A DNA stretch of 64,000 nt from Oceanitalea sp047302425. Its GTDB lineage: Bacteria > Actinomycetota > Actinomycetes > Actinomycetales > Actinomycetaceae. The translations under genes and the position numbers were made by a program. This document shows, one piece after another, positions 47,871 through 55,999 of this stretch. The notes below the pieces were generated by a model that was given only the letters and a program-made list of their open reading frames with translations, was not told the origin of the DNA and did not search any database. Position 1 is the first letter of the stretch; every line of letters starts with the position of its first letter. The stretch is taken from the NCBI RefSeq assembly GCF_047302425.1, contig NZ_CP154855.1, positions 2,542,001-2,606,000 on the forward strand, given 5' to 3'.

Positions 47871-49033
47871 GTCGAGTAGGCGCTGTTCTCGTGGACGTAG
47901 TCGTGGGTGAGGTCGTTGGTCCACACGGTGACGGGCGGGGCGTCCCCGGCGTGGAGGGCGATCTCGACGTGGACCTCCCGGTTGGCGGCGAGGTCGACGA
48001 GGGAGCGGTCCTCCCCCACGCCCCCGGCCCGGCACACCTGGACGCCGTTGATGGTGACGTCGAGGAGCAGCGGGTCGTAGGGGGCGACGTCCTCGGGGAC
48101 GGTGCCGGCGGCGGCGATGATGCGGCCCCAGTTCGGGTCGTTGCCGAACATCGCGGCCTTGAAGAGGTTGGAGCGGGTGACGGCGCGGGCGACGGCGAGC
48201 GCCGCCGTCTCGTCCGTCGCACCGGTCACGGTGACCGCGACGTCGTGGCTCGCGCCCTCGGCGTCGGCGATGAGCTGGCGCGCCAGCTGCTGGGCGGCGC
48301 TGGTGAGCGCCTCCTGGAAGGCGGCCGGCTCGGGGCGGACGCCGCTGGCGCCGGAGGCGAGGAGGATGACGGTGTCGTTCGTCGACATCGCGCCGTCGGA
48401 GTCGACGCGGTCGAAGCTCAGCCGAGTGGCCTCGCGGAGCATGGCGTCGGCCTGGGCAGCGTCGAGCTCGGCGTCGGTGGTGAGGACGCAGAGCATGGTC
48501 GCGAGCGCCGGGGCGAGCATGCCCGCGCCCTTGACCATGCCGCCCACCGACCAGCCCTCGCCGGCGACGTCGACGGTCTTGGCGATGGTGTCGGTCGTCA
48601 TGATCGCCTCGGCGGCGTCGGTGCCGCCGTCCGCGGAGAGCGCCGCCGCGGCGGCGTCGATCCCGGCGGTGAGGGCGGGCATGTCGAGCCGCTCGCCGAT
48701 GAGACCGGTGGAGCAGACGAGGACGTCCCCGCTGGAGACGCCGAGCCGCTCGGCGACGTGCTCGGCCGTGGCGTGGGTGTCGGCGAAGCCCTCGGGGCCG
48801 GTGCACGCGTTGGCGCCGCCGGAGTTGAGGACGACGGCGCGGGCGATCCCGTCCCCGACGGCGGTGCGCGACCATACGACCGGGGCGGCGACGACGCGGT
48901 TGGTCGTGAAGACGGCGGCGGCGACGGCGGCGGGGCCGTCGTTGACGACGAGCGCGACGTCCTTGCCGCCGGAGCTCTTGAGGCCGGCGGCGACGCCGGC
49001 GGCCCGGAAGCCCTGGGGGACGGTGACGCTCAC
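47867..49033 (-). CDS. argJ: Glutamate N-acetyltransferase / amino-acid acetyltransferase
   Basis: This 388-residue ArgJ recycles the acetyl group from acetylornithine to glutamate. The self-cleavage region GMVKGAGMLAPALATMLC carries the nucleophilic Thr, and NSGGANACTGPEG and FGNDPNWGRIIAAAG are family blocks. With argJ present the pathway is cyclic. Whether it can also use acetyl-CoA is not predictable by eye. GTG 49033 overlaps the argC stop. Confidence 0.95.
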   Translation of the reverse strand: MSVTVPQGFRAAGVAAGLKSSGGKDVALVVNDGPAAVAAAVFTTNRVVAAPVVWSRTAVGDGIARAVVLNSGGANACTGPEGFADTHATAEHVAERLGVSSGDVLVCSTGLIGERLDMPALTAGIDAAAAALSADGGTDAAEAIMTTDTIAKTVDVAGEGWSVGGMVKGAGMLAPALATMLCVLTTDAELDAAQADAMLREATRLSFDRVDSDGAMSTNDTVILLASGASGVRPEPAAFQEALTSAAQQLARQLIADAEGASHDVAVTVTGATDETAALAVARAVTRSNLFKAAMFGNDPNWGRIIAAAGTVPEDVAPYDPLLLDVTINGVQVCRAGGVGEDRSLVDLAANREVHVEIALHAGDAPPVTVWTNDLTHDYVHENSAYST

Positions 49034-50106
49034 GGGGCGACTCCCACGGTGGTGAGGCCGAGCTGCTCGGGCAGCCCGAGCGCGAGGTTCATGGACTGGA
49101 CGGCGGCACCGGCGGTGCCCTTGACGAGGTTGTCGATCGCGCAGACGGCGACGACGCGGCCGGCGCGCTCGTCGACGGTCACCTGGACGTGGGCGGTGTT
49201 GGCACCGAGGGTGGCCGCCGTGGTGGGCCACTGGCCCTCGGGCAGGAGGCGGACGAAGGTCTCCCCCGCGTAGGCGTCCTCCCACGCGGACCGGACCTGC
49301 GCCGTCGTCGTGCCCGGCGTGAGCGGGGCGGTGACGGTGGCGAGGATGCCGCGGGCCATGGGCACGAGGGTGGGGGTGAAGGAGAGGCGCACGTCGGCGG
49401 CGCCGGCGCGGCGCAGGTTCTGCTCGATCTCGGGCACGTGGCGGTGGGTGCCGCCGACGGCGTAGGGCGTCGCGGTGCCCATCCCCTCGGAAGCGAGCAG
49501 GTGCGGCTTGAGCGACTTGCCCGCCCCGGAGTAGCCGTTGGCGAGGACGGCGACGACGTCGCTCGGGTCGACGACGCCGGCGCTGACGCCCGGCTGGAGG
49601 GCGAGGGTGACGGCGGTGACGTTGCAGCCGGGCACGGCCACGGTGCGGGCCTCGCGCAGGATCTGGCGCTGGGCGGCGGCGGTGCCGCTCTCCCCCGCGT
49701 GGCGCAGCTCGGGCATGCCGTAGGGCCAGGCGCCGGCGAAGGTGCCGCCGTAGAACTGGTCCCAGTCGGCGACGTGCTCGAGGCGGTGGTCGGCGCCGCA
49801 GTCGAGGAGCAGCGGGGTGGGGCCGTCGAGGGCGGCGAGCGCGTCGGTCAGCTCACCGGACGCGCCGTGCGGGAGGGCGAGGACGACGACGTCGTGCCCG
49901 GCCAGGCGCGTGGGGTCTGTGGGCTCGATGAGACGGTCGGCGAGCGGCAGGAGGTGGGGCTGGTGCTGCCCGAGGAGGTCGCCGGCACTGGCGTTGGCGG
50001 TGAGCGCGCCGATCTCGACCTCGGGGTGCGCGAGGAGCAGGCGCAGGACCTCGCCTCCCGCGTACCCACTGGCCCCGGCCACGGCTACAGATACAGTCAC
50101 CCGCAT
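49030..50106 (-). CDS. argC: N-acetyl-gamma-glutamyl-phosphate reductase
   Basis: This 358-residue enzyme reduces N-acetylglutamyl phosphate. The NADP-binding start is VAVAGASGYAGGEVLRLLLAHPE and the catalytic Cys is in VAVPGCNVTAVTLAL; GTHRHVPEIEQ follows. It is the first gene of argCJBDFRGH. A TATAGT box ends one base before the ATG at 50106, so a leaderless transcript would instead begin near the in-frame GTG at 50100. Either start leaves the fold intact. Confidence 0.94.
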   Translation of the reverse strand: MRVTVSVAVAGASGYAGGEVLRLLLAHPEVEIGALTANASAGDLLGQHQPHLLPLADRLIEPTDPTRLAGHDVVVLALPHGASGELTDALAALDGPTPLLLDCGADHRLEHVADWDQFYGGTFAGAWPYGMPELRHAGESGTAAAQRQILREARTVAVPGCNVTAVTLALQPGVSAGVVDPSDVVAVLANGYSGAGKSLKPHLLASEGMGTATPYAVGGTHRHVPEIEQNLRRAGAADVRLSFTPTLVPMARGILATVTAPLTPGTTTAQVRSAWEDAYAGETFVRLLPEGQWPTTAATLGANTAHVQVTVDERAGRVVAVCAIDNLVKGTAGAAVQSMNLALGLPEQLGLTTVGVAP

Positions 50107-50107
50107 A

Positions 50108-50128
50108 ACTATACACAAGAGTGAATGA
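50108..50128 (-). promoter_or_regulatory. argC -10 box overlapped by a candidate ARG box
   Basis: TATAGT (50113-50108 on the minus strand) lies directly before argC. The surrounding TCATTCACTCTTGTGTATAG has two AT-rich half-sites (ATTCA and GTATA) about one helical turn apart, resembling ArgR sites. Binding here would block RNA polymerase, and argR lies in this operon. Confidence 0.45.
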
Positions 50129-50267
50129 CGCAACTAGCTCCCCGGGCACCGACGCGCCGGTGGCTAGAGCCGAGAGCGGCTCCGTACCTTCAAGCGCGAC
50201 GAGCCTGTGTGTGCGCGGCCCGAGCGCGCCCACTTGCTCTTGCGGAGAGCGATCGAACGAGCCCGCG

Positions 50268-51248
50268 TTACGCCAAGCTGGCTCGCGTGGGGACGCGCGC
50301 TTGGCGCTCGACGAGTCTCTTGGAGATCGACTCGCGTGTTGGCTTGGCCTGACCACTCAGGATGGCGTCCTTATGGGCATCATCGAGCGCAGCCTTGATG
50401 TCGGCGAAGGTGAGACCGGAAGCGTCGGCCACCTGGGCCTCCGTCGGCTTCATTCGCCACCGGCGCAGCAGGCGGCTAAGCAGTTCTCGACGCTGCGCGT
50501 CCGTCGGCGCGGGCAGTTCGAGCACATCATCGAACCGGCGGAAGAGCGCAGCATCAAGTTCATGGCCGGTGTTCGTCGCGGCGATCAACACACTGTCACT
50601 GTTGTCAGCGTCAAGAAGTTGAAGGAAGGTGGTGACGACTCGCTTGACCTCCCCGACTTCGCTGTCGTCAAGGCGAGTTCGCCCGAGAGCGTCGAACTCG
50701 TCGAAGAGATACACGCCGCGGAGGCGGGCCGCCTCAGCGAATATGTCTCCTAAGGTGCCACCTGTCTCACCAAGGTACTTACTGAAAACGACCTCCAGAC
50801 GGACGCGGATCAGCGGCAACCTGAGTTCGCCAGCTAGCGCCGCTGCCGTCATCGTCTTGCCGCAGCCCGGCGGACCATGAAGCAGAAGTCGACGGCGTGG
50901 CTTGAGTCCGTGGTCGGCGAGCGCCTGTGCTTGCCGCTGTTCCACGACGTATCGCTCGAGGGAGTCGCGCGTCGGCGGAGTCAGTACCAAGTCCGCGAGC
51001 TCCGTGTCGCTGTAGCCGACAGAGAGGATCTGCTCAAGGTTGCGCGGCGCCCGCGCCAACGGAGTGGCTCGCGCCGACGTGTCGGGCCGCGTGCCTTCGA
51101 TACGCAATTCCCGCAGGCGCTCCGCGAGGCGTCCGTGACCAGCGCGCGACTCGGCGGCGATCACTTGGTTGAGGAGGTTAGAGAACCGTCGGTCGTCACC
51201 GCTGTAGTGCGCGCGGACCAACTCGGTCAAGTACTCGGCGTTCGCCAT
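50268..51248 (-). CDS. ietA: AAA ATPase, IetA-like (anti-phage defence)
   Basis: This 326-residue protein has one AAA domain: Walker A GPPGCGKT (125-132), Walker B VYLFDEFDAL (D183/E184), sensor 1 N226 in AATNTGHELD, an arginine-finger-like RR at 237-238 and a C-terminal lid with TFADIKAALDDAHKDAI. The first ~110 residues are helical. AAA ATPases of this size beside an S8 subtilase form the IetAS pair reported to protect E. coli against T-even-like phages. The S8 gene lies 390 bases away on the other strand. GGAGGAGGTGAACC precedes the ATG. The GC content is visibly lower than in the arginine operon next door, suggesting transfer. The 140 bases before it hold nothing clear. Confidence 0.75.
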   Translation of the reverse strand: MANAEYLTELVRAHYSGDDRRFSNLLNQVIAAESRAGHGRLAERLRELRIEGTRPDTSARATPLARAPRNLEQILSVGYSDTELADLVLTPPTRDSLERYVVEQRQAQALADHGLKPRRRLLLHGPPGCGKTMTAAALAGELRLPLIRVRLEVVFSKYLGETGGTLGDIFAEAARLRGVYLFDEFDALGRTRLDDSEVGEVKRVVTTFLQLLDADNSDSVLIAATNTGHELDAALFRRFDDVLELPAPTDAQRRELLSRLLRRWRMKPTEAQVADASGLTFADIKAALDDAHKDAILSGQAKPTRESISKRLVERQARVPTRASLA

Positions 51249-51301
51249 GGTTCACCTCCTCCAGGGTACTCTACGTCCCCTCGCATGATGGATATTATTT
51301 T

Positions 51302-51318
51302 ACCACTAGACTGGTCGG
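51302..51318 (+). promoter_or_regulatory. XRE gene -10 box within a small dyad
   Basis: TAGACT (51307-51312) ends six bases before the ATG at 51319, implying a leaderless transcript. It sits in the centre of ACCA-N6-TGGT (51302-51315), a possible autoregulatory operator. The region is AT-rich and lies between the divergent ietA and XRE genes. Confidence 0.4.
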
Positions 51319-51642
51319 ATGCATCGACGCGGTAGGCCGACTCGCGAGGCGCGTTCGCGCGAGGATCTGGCGCGTTCAGTTGTGGCCAGACTGAGAGAGG
51401 CCCGCGAGGACGCGGGCTTGACTCGGACGCGACTGGCGGACTTGAGCGGGGTCTCCCGACACACGCTCGCAAAGATTGAGCAGGCTGCAGTCACCGATCC
51501 GGGATTCACAGTCGTCGCTGCGATTGCGGGCGCGCTTGAACTCCAACTGGACGACCTGCTGCGTCGCGCGAGGGATGCGTCCGAGGACAGTGGGCGTGTC
51601 AGCCCCGGGTCGCCCAGTTCGGCAGACAGAATCGGGGGGTGA
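51319..51642 (+). CDS. XRE-family transcriptional regulator
   Basis: This 107-residue protein has a Cro/C1-type helix-turn-helix at about residues 20-80: VVARLREAREDAGLTRTRLADLSGVSRHTLAKIEQAAVTDPGFTVVAAIAGALELQLDDLL. The N-terminus is basic and the C-terminus Ser-rich. It overlaps the start of the S8 peptidase gene (GTGA) and is divergent from the AAA gene. It probably controls both halves of the defence pair, which would need restraint if the peptidase is toxic (inference). Confidence 0.85.
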   Translation: MHRRGRPTREARSREDLARSVVARLREAREDAGLTRTRLADLSGVSRHTLAKIEQAAVTDPGFTVVAAIAGALELQLDDLLRRARDASEDSGRVSPGSPSSADRIGG

Positions 51643-53108
51643 TCGTCAGCGACCTACCTCTGCTTGCCTTACGCCAAGCAAAACGTGAGCAGTTCGTCAC
51701 ACGACGGTCCGCTCGCTCTCCCGAGGTGCCTCATCGCGATCGGCGTCAGCAAGCGGCCATAGTTCTCGCCCAGATCGACGCCGTCACCCAGCAGATCGCG
51801 GAAGTTCGCCACGAGCGGCCAGACACCGAGACCTCAGCCATCGTGACTGCGGTAGGGCCAGGGCTCGGAGACCCGATGGTGTCGCGTAAGTTGGTCAGCT
51901 CGAGTTCCGGCAGCGAACTGCTGGTCAGCGACGACGGACGCGTGACATTTAGGGTCACCGACAACCTTGGCGGGTTGCGGAAAAAGGTGCTCGCCTACGC
52001 CGCGGAGGACACCGCGAAAGGCAATCCGCGCTTTCGAGACCCCATCGCGCGCATCGACGAAGTGACCTTGGCATCGATTGCTGACCTAAGTCTCGGCGAG
52101 ATCCGCAACGACGTCCCTGACGACGACCTAGTCTGGGTTGAAATCTGGACCCGCGGCGGTGCGCGACTTAGCTCCGAGGAGCAGCGGTCGATCGATGCGG
52201 CGGTCATGGCCTTCGCGTCCTTGACAGAGAATCGCGCCGCTGCGGTTCCTGTCTTTAGAGGGCCAGAACGAGACGTGCACGTTCTGCAAGCGAGCGGGGC
52301 CGCGCTGAAGGCGCTGCCGGCGCTCCTCCCAGACGCAGCCGAGGTGCACCTTGCGCCGACCGTCTTTCCGATCGTCCTCGCCGAAGCGCAGGACGCCGCA
52401 GGCGAGTTGGCGGAGGTGGATCCCCCGCCGGAGGGCGCGATCGTCGTCGCGGTCCACGACAGCGGTATCGACTCAACCCATCCCTATATCAGCCCTATTC
52501 TCGTGGGCGCAGGCAGTGTCGTGCCCGGCGTTCTCGGCTCAGCCGACACTGATGGCCACGGAACTCAAATGGCAGGTGTCGTTGCATACTCGGCGCTCGC
52601 CGACGGCATCTCGGGCGGAATCCTCCACGCTGACGCATGGCTCGTCGCGATGCGGCTCCTCGAAACGGCGGCTGATGCTGGAGGGGACCCCGAGCGGGGG
52701 GTCCTATGGGCCGAGCGGACCGCCGAATCTGTGGACGTCGCCGAGAGCCTTTCAGGTGACCGTCCGGTCGTGCACAACATCAGCATCGGCGCGGACATCC
52801 CGGCCGTTGGGAAGACCGATCGCACCTCGTGGTCGGTCGCGGCCGACGTGCTCGCCTGGAACGGTGGTCGCGGACGGCTTCTGGTCGTCGCCAGTGGTAA
52901 CGCCGACACCATGACCGACCCTGCTGACTATCCGTACGTCAACCTCGGGCCGCCGCACCTCCAGCAGCCCGGCCAGGCATGGAATGTCCTTACCGTCGGC
53001 GGGTACACCGCGCTTGAAACCCTGACAGCGGAAGACGCCGCGATGGGGTACCCGACGCCCTTGGCGGCGGCCGGTCAGCTGAGTCCTCATAGGGCTCTTC
53101 CGGAATGA
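51639..53108 (+). pseudogene. ietS: IetS-like S8 (subtilisin) peptidase, 5' part, cut by insertion sequence
   Basis: The frame codes for 484 native residues and then runs five codons into the insertion sequence to a stop at 53106-53108. An N-terminal non-catalytic region (~1-260) precedes the subtilase domain. Catalytic Asp274 is in VAVHDSGIDSTHP, His307 in TDGHGTQMAG and the oxyanion Asn421 in VVASGNAD. The catalytic Ser lies beyond the insertion. The truncated product would therefore be inactive as a protease, though it might still bind partners. The GTG start overlaps the XRE stop. Removal of the element joins this part in frame to 54550-55510. Confidence 0.85.
53085..53092. repeat. Target-site duplication, left copy
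   Basis: CCTCATAG directly precedes the insertion sequence, with an exact second copy at 54542-54549. An 8-bp duplication is the rule for ISL3-family elements. Confidence 0.95.
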
Positions 53109-53171
53109 GGGTGTAGAGGCGGTGTCGGCCGGGCGCCCAGCGCGAAGTGGCGTGTCGGGGGCCGGGTAGGG

Positions 53172-53227
53172 GTCGAGGTCTTCCGATGATGGGGGTTCCT
53201 ACGCCAACCCATCGGGAAGACCTCGAC
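53172..53227 (+). promoter_or_regulatory. Inverted repeat abutting the transposase start
   Basis: GTCGAGGTCTTCC (53172-53184) is perfectly complementary to 53215-53227, which ends immediately before the GTG at 53228 and includes the GGGAAGA ribosome site. The inner bases extend the pairing (CGATGATGGG with CCCATCG). In RNA from an outside promoter this would hide the start site, as in fold-back inhibition known from other insertion sequences. Confidence 0.6.
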
Positions 53228-54538
53228 GTGTCTGACGCTACCTTCGCTCGCCCTGACCTGACCACGTTCGCACGCCTGGACGAGCTCGGCCTCGAAGTCA
53301 TCGGGCAGCGGCTCGAGCCGGATCGCGCGGTCCTGGCATGCCGAGTCGTGGAGCCCGATGAGTGGTGCCGGCGCTGCGGCTGCGAGGGCGTCGCGCGTGA
53401 CACCGTCACCCGTGAGCTCGCGCACGAGCCGCTGGGTTGGCGGCCCACGACGCTGCTGCTCACCGTGCGCCGCTACCGGTGCACCGGGTGCGGACATGTC
53501 TGGCGCCAAGACACCGGTGCGGCGGCCGAGCCGCGAGCCAAGCTCTCGCGCCGGGCTCTGCGGTGGGCGCTGGAGGGCATCGTGTGCCAGCACCTGAGCG
53601 TGGCCCGCATCGCCGAGGCGTTGGCGGTCTCGTGGGACACCGCCAACGCCGCGGTGCTGGCCGAAGGGCGCCGAGTCCTGATCGAGGACCCGACCCGGTT
53701 CGACGGCGTGAGGGCTATCGGTGTCGACGAACACGTGTGGCGCCACACCCGCCGCGGGGACAAGTACGTCACCGTCATCATCGACCTCACCGGCATCCGC
53801 GACGGGACCGGCCCCTCCCGGCTGCTCGACATGGTTGAGGGCCGCTCCAAGCAGGCGTTCAAGACTTGGCTCGCCGACCGCCCGCAGGCCTGGCGCGACG
53901 GCGTCGAAGTCGTCGCGATGGACGGCTTCACCGGGTTCAAGACGGCGACCGTCGAAGAGCTACCTGAAGCCGTCGCGGTCATGGACCCCTTCCACGTCGT
54001 CCGCCTGGCCGGGGACGCTCTGGACCAGTGCCGCCGCCGCGTCCAGCAAGACATCCATGGCCACCGCGGCCGCAAAGGCGACCCGCTCTACGCCGCCCGC
54101 CGCACCCTGCACACCGGCGCCGACCTGCTCACCCAGAAGCAGACCACGCGGATCGAGGCGCTGTTCACCGGTGAGGACCACGTCCAAGTAGAGGTCACCT
54201 GGGCCGTCTACCAGCGCATGATCTCCGCCTACCGCGAGCCCGACCGGGCCAAAGCACGTGACCTGATGACCCGCCTGATCGACTCCCTGAGCGGCGGTGT
54301 CCCGGCGCCCATGACCGAGCTCCGCACCCTCGGCCGCACGCTCAAGCGTCGCGCCGCCGACGTCCTGGCCTACTTCGATCGCCCCGGCACGTCCAACGGC
54401 CCCACCGAAGCCATGAACGGACGCCTCGAGCACCTACGCGGGTCCGCCCTCGGCTTCCGCAATCTCACGAACTACATCGCCCGATCACTCCTCGAGGTCG
54501 GCGGATTCAGACCTCGACTACACCCTGGATTCGGATGA
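53228..54538 (+). CDS. tnp: ISL3-family transposase
   Basis: This 436-residue DDE transposase has an N-terminal zinc-finger-like part (CRRCGCEG ... CTGCGHVW, C-x2-C pairs) and a helix-turn-helix around LSVARIAEALAVSWDTANAAV. The catalytic core has first Asp in AIGVDEHVWRH, second Asp in VVAMDGFTGFKTA, and Glu in PTEAMNGRLEHLRG. GTG 53228 was chosen over 53147 because family members begin at this point (V-S/P-D-A-T-F-x-x-P-D) and GGGAAGA lies eight bases upstream. The stop is three bases inside the right end of the element. Confidence 0.93.
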   Translation: MSDATFARPDLTTFARLDELGLEVIGQRLEPDRAVLACRVVEPDEWCRRCGCEGVARDTVTRELAHEPLGWRPTTLLLTVRRYRCTGCGHVWRQDTGAAAEPRAKLSRRALRWALEGIVCQHLSVARIAEALAVSWDTANAAVLAEGRRVLIEDPTRFDGVRAIGVDEHVWRHTRRGDKYVTVIIDLTGIRDGTGPSRLLDMVEGRSKQAFKTWLADRPQAWRDGVEVVAMDGFTGFKTATVEELPEAVAVMDPFHVVRLAGDALDQCRRRVQQDIHGHRGRKGDPLYAARRTLHTGADLLTQKQTTRIEALFTGEDHVQVEVTWAVYQRMISAYREPDRAKARDLMTRLIDSLSGGVPAPMTELRTLGRTLKRRAADVLAYFDRPGTSNGPTEAMNGRLEHLRGSALGFRNLTNYIARSLLEVGGFRPRLHPGFG

Positions 54539-54541
54539 GCC

Positions 54542-54549
54542 CCTCATAG
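54542..54549. repeat. Target-site duplication, right copy
   Basis: An exact CCTCATAG match to 53085-53092, directly after the right end of the insertion sequence. Confidence 0.95.
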
Positions 54550-55510
54550 CCGCACAGCCGCCGTCGCGAACAGTCCGATCAAGCCAGACATCGTGATGGA
54601 GGCTGGCAATACCGCCCCTGGCGGCGGTCTGGAGAACCCCGATGCCCAAGGTCTTAGCATTCTGACGCTCCGGTCAACCGGTGGAGGGTCGGGAAACCTT
54701 CTGCGGAGGACTTACAAGACGAGTCCTGCTGCGGCGGCTGCATCGAACGCCCTTGCCCAGATCGCGTCAGCGCACCCTTCCCTCTCGCCCGCGACGTGGC
54801 GAGCCTTGCTTGTGCACACCGCTAGATGGCCCGACGCCGCCGTCGCCCAGTTCCCCGATCAGCGCGATCTATTGCGCTCGTTCGGGTATGGCGTTCCGAA
54901 GGTCGAGCACGCAATGGCGAGTGCGTCGAATCGACCTGTCATGATTTACGAAGGCGCCCTGAAGCCAAGTCAGCGCACAGGTACGAAGCCCGACCGACGG
55001 GCCGACTTCATCGAGATCCCATTTCCCGAAGATGAACTGCACGCGATCGGCGAATCCGATGTCGAACTCGCCGTGACTCTCTCGTACTTCGCGGAGCCGA
55101 CCGACAACCTGACGCGACGGGCGTATGCGGGAGGACGCCTCCGATGGGACCTCCAAGGCCCGACTGAAACGGCCGACGGATTTCGCGCTCGCATCAACCG
55201 CGTCGTTCACGATCAAGGGATCACTCCTGGATCCGGCTCCTATCCGTGGAGGATCCCAGCTGACGTGCGTTCTCGCGGCACGCTTCAGCACGACCACACA
55301 TCTGTGCCTGCCGCCGACATCGCCGGCAGCCGACTCCTTGCCGTCTATCCCGTGCTCGGCTGGTGGGAAGACGCACGGGAGTTGTATGGCAAAGATCTGC
55401 CCTACTCTGTGGTCGTCAGTGTGGACCTCGGTGAAGCCGATCTCGACGTCCACACGCTCATAGCCGCGGCCCTGCTTCCTGTCGCAGTTCCGGTTCGCCA
55501 TTCGCGCTGA
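54550..55510 (+). pseudogene. ietS: IetS-like S8 peptidase, 3' part
   Basis: This is the remaining 320 codons after the insertion. The join uses AG from the left duplication plus C at 54550 to make a Ser codon; the frame then runs open to TGA at 55508-55510. It contains the expected catalytic Ser in TYKTSPAAAAASNALAQI (Ser543 of the 804-residue restored protein), followed by the helix SPATWRALLVHTARWPD. A ~250-residue C-terminal beta-rich domain follows (IEIPFPEDELHAIGESDVELAVTLSYF, SYPWRIPADVRSRGTLQHDH). No frameshift or stop is present, so the split is the only lesion seen. Without a start signal it is probably not translated. Confidence 0.85.
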
Positions 55511-55654
55511 TCCGATGCGTTGCAGCGGACGCGCCTGCGGCGTCGGAGAGGGTTCGATGGTTGTCCGGTTTGGCTTACTTTACAAAGGGCCGCGAAGTTC
55601 TGAGACCTCGACGCGCGTCTCTTTGGCAGAGACTGCCGCAGGAGCGACCGCGCC

Positions 55655-55679
55655 GGCCGTTGAGGAAGCCTCAACGGCC
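55655..55679 (+). terminator. Terminator hairpin after ietS
   Basis: A perfect 11-bp stem, GGCCGTTGAGG with its complement, and a 3-base loop lie 145 bases past the ietS stop. No long T run follows. It could also act for transcription coming from the opposite side. Confidence 0.6.
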
Positions 55680-55708
55680 ACGCCCGCTAAAGACCTGCCC
55701 CAGCCCAC

Positions 55709-55799
<91 letters not shown>

Positions 55800-55999
55800 G
55801 GACGGTCCCTTGAAACTCGTCCAGCGATCGGTCAGCGCAGCTGTCCGAACGCTCGTGTTGGCCTCGAACAAGCGGGCACGCGGTCGGCACGGCGATCACG
55901 GCACCCATGCGTTCGGTGCGCGCAGTAGCGGCCGGCAACGGCCCGCGTTGTACTGGATCGCTCAGTTGCCCGACAACTTGAGTAGCCGACGCGGTGCGC

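Larger units (their letters stand above)
53093..54541 (+). mobile_element. ISL3-family insertion sequence inside ietS
   Basis: This is a 1449-bp element. The left end begins GGCTCTTCCGGAATGAGGGT and continues GTAG; the right end, read inward, is GGCTCATCCGAATCCAGGGT then GTAG (19 of 24 identical). It holds one transposase gene that fills most of its length. An exact 8-bp duplication flanks it. The transposase reads in the same direction as the interrupted gene. Both ends and the gene look intact, so it is probably still active or recently was. Confidence 0.95.

Noticed and set aside
50147..50162. Small hairpin between argC and ietA as a terminator
   Set aside because: The stem is only 5 bp with no T run, too weak to call.
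53147..53227. Upstream start for the transposase
   Set aside because: The extra 27 residues come from the inverted repeat and are not like family N-termini.
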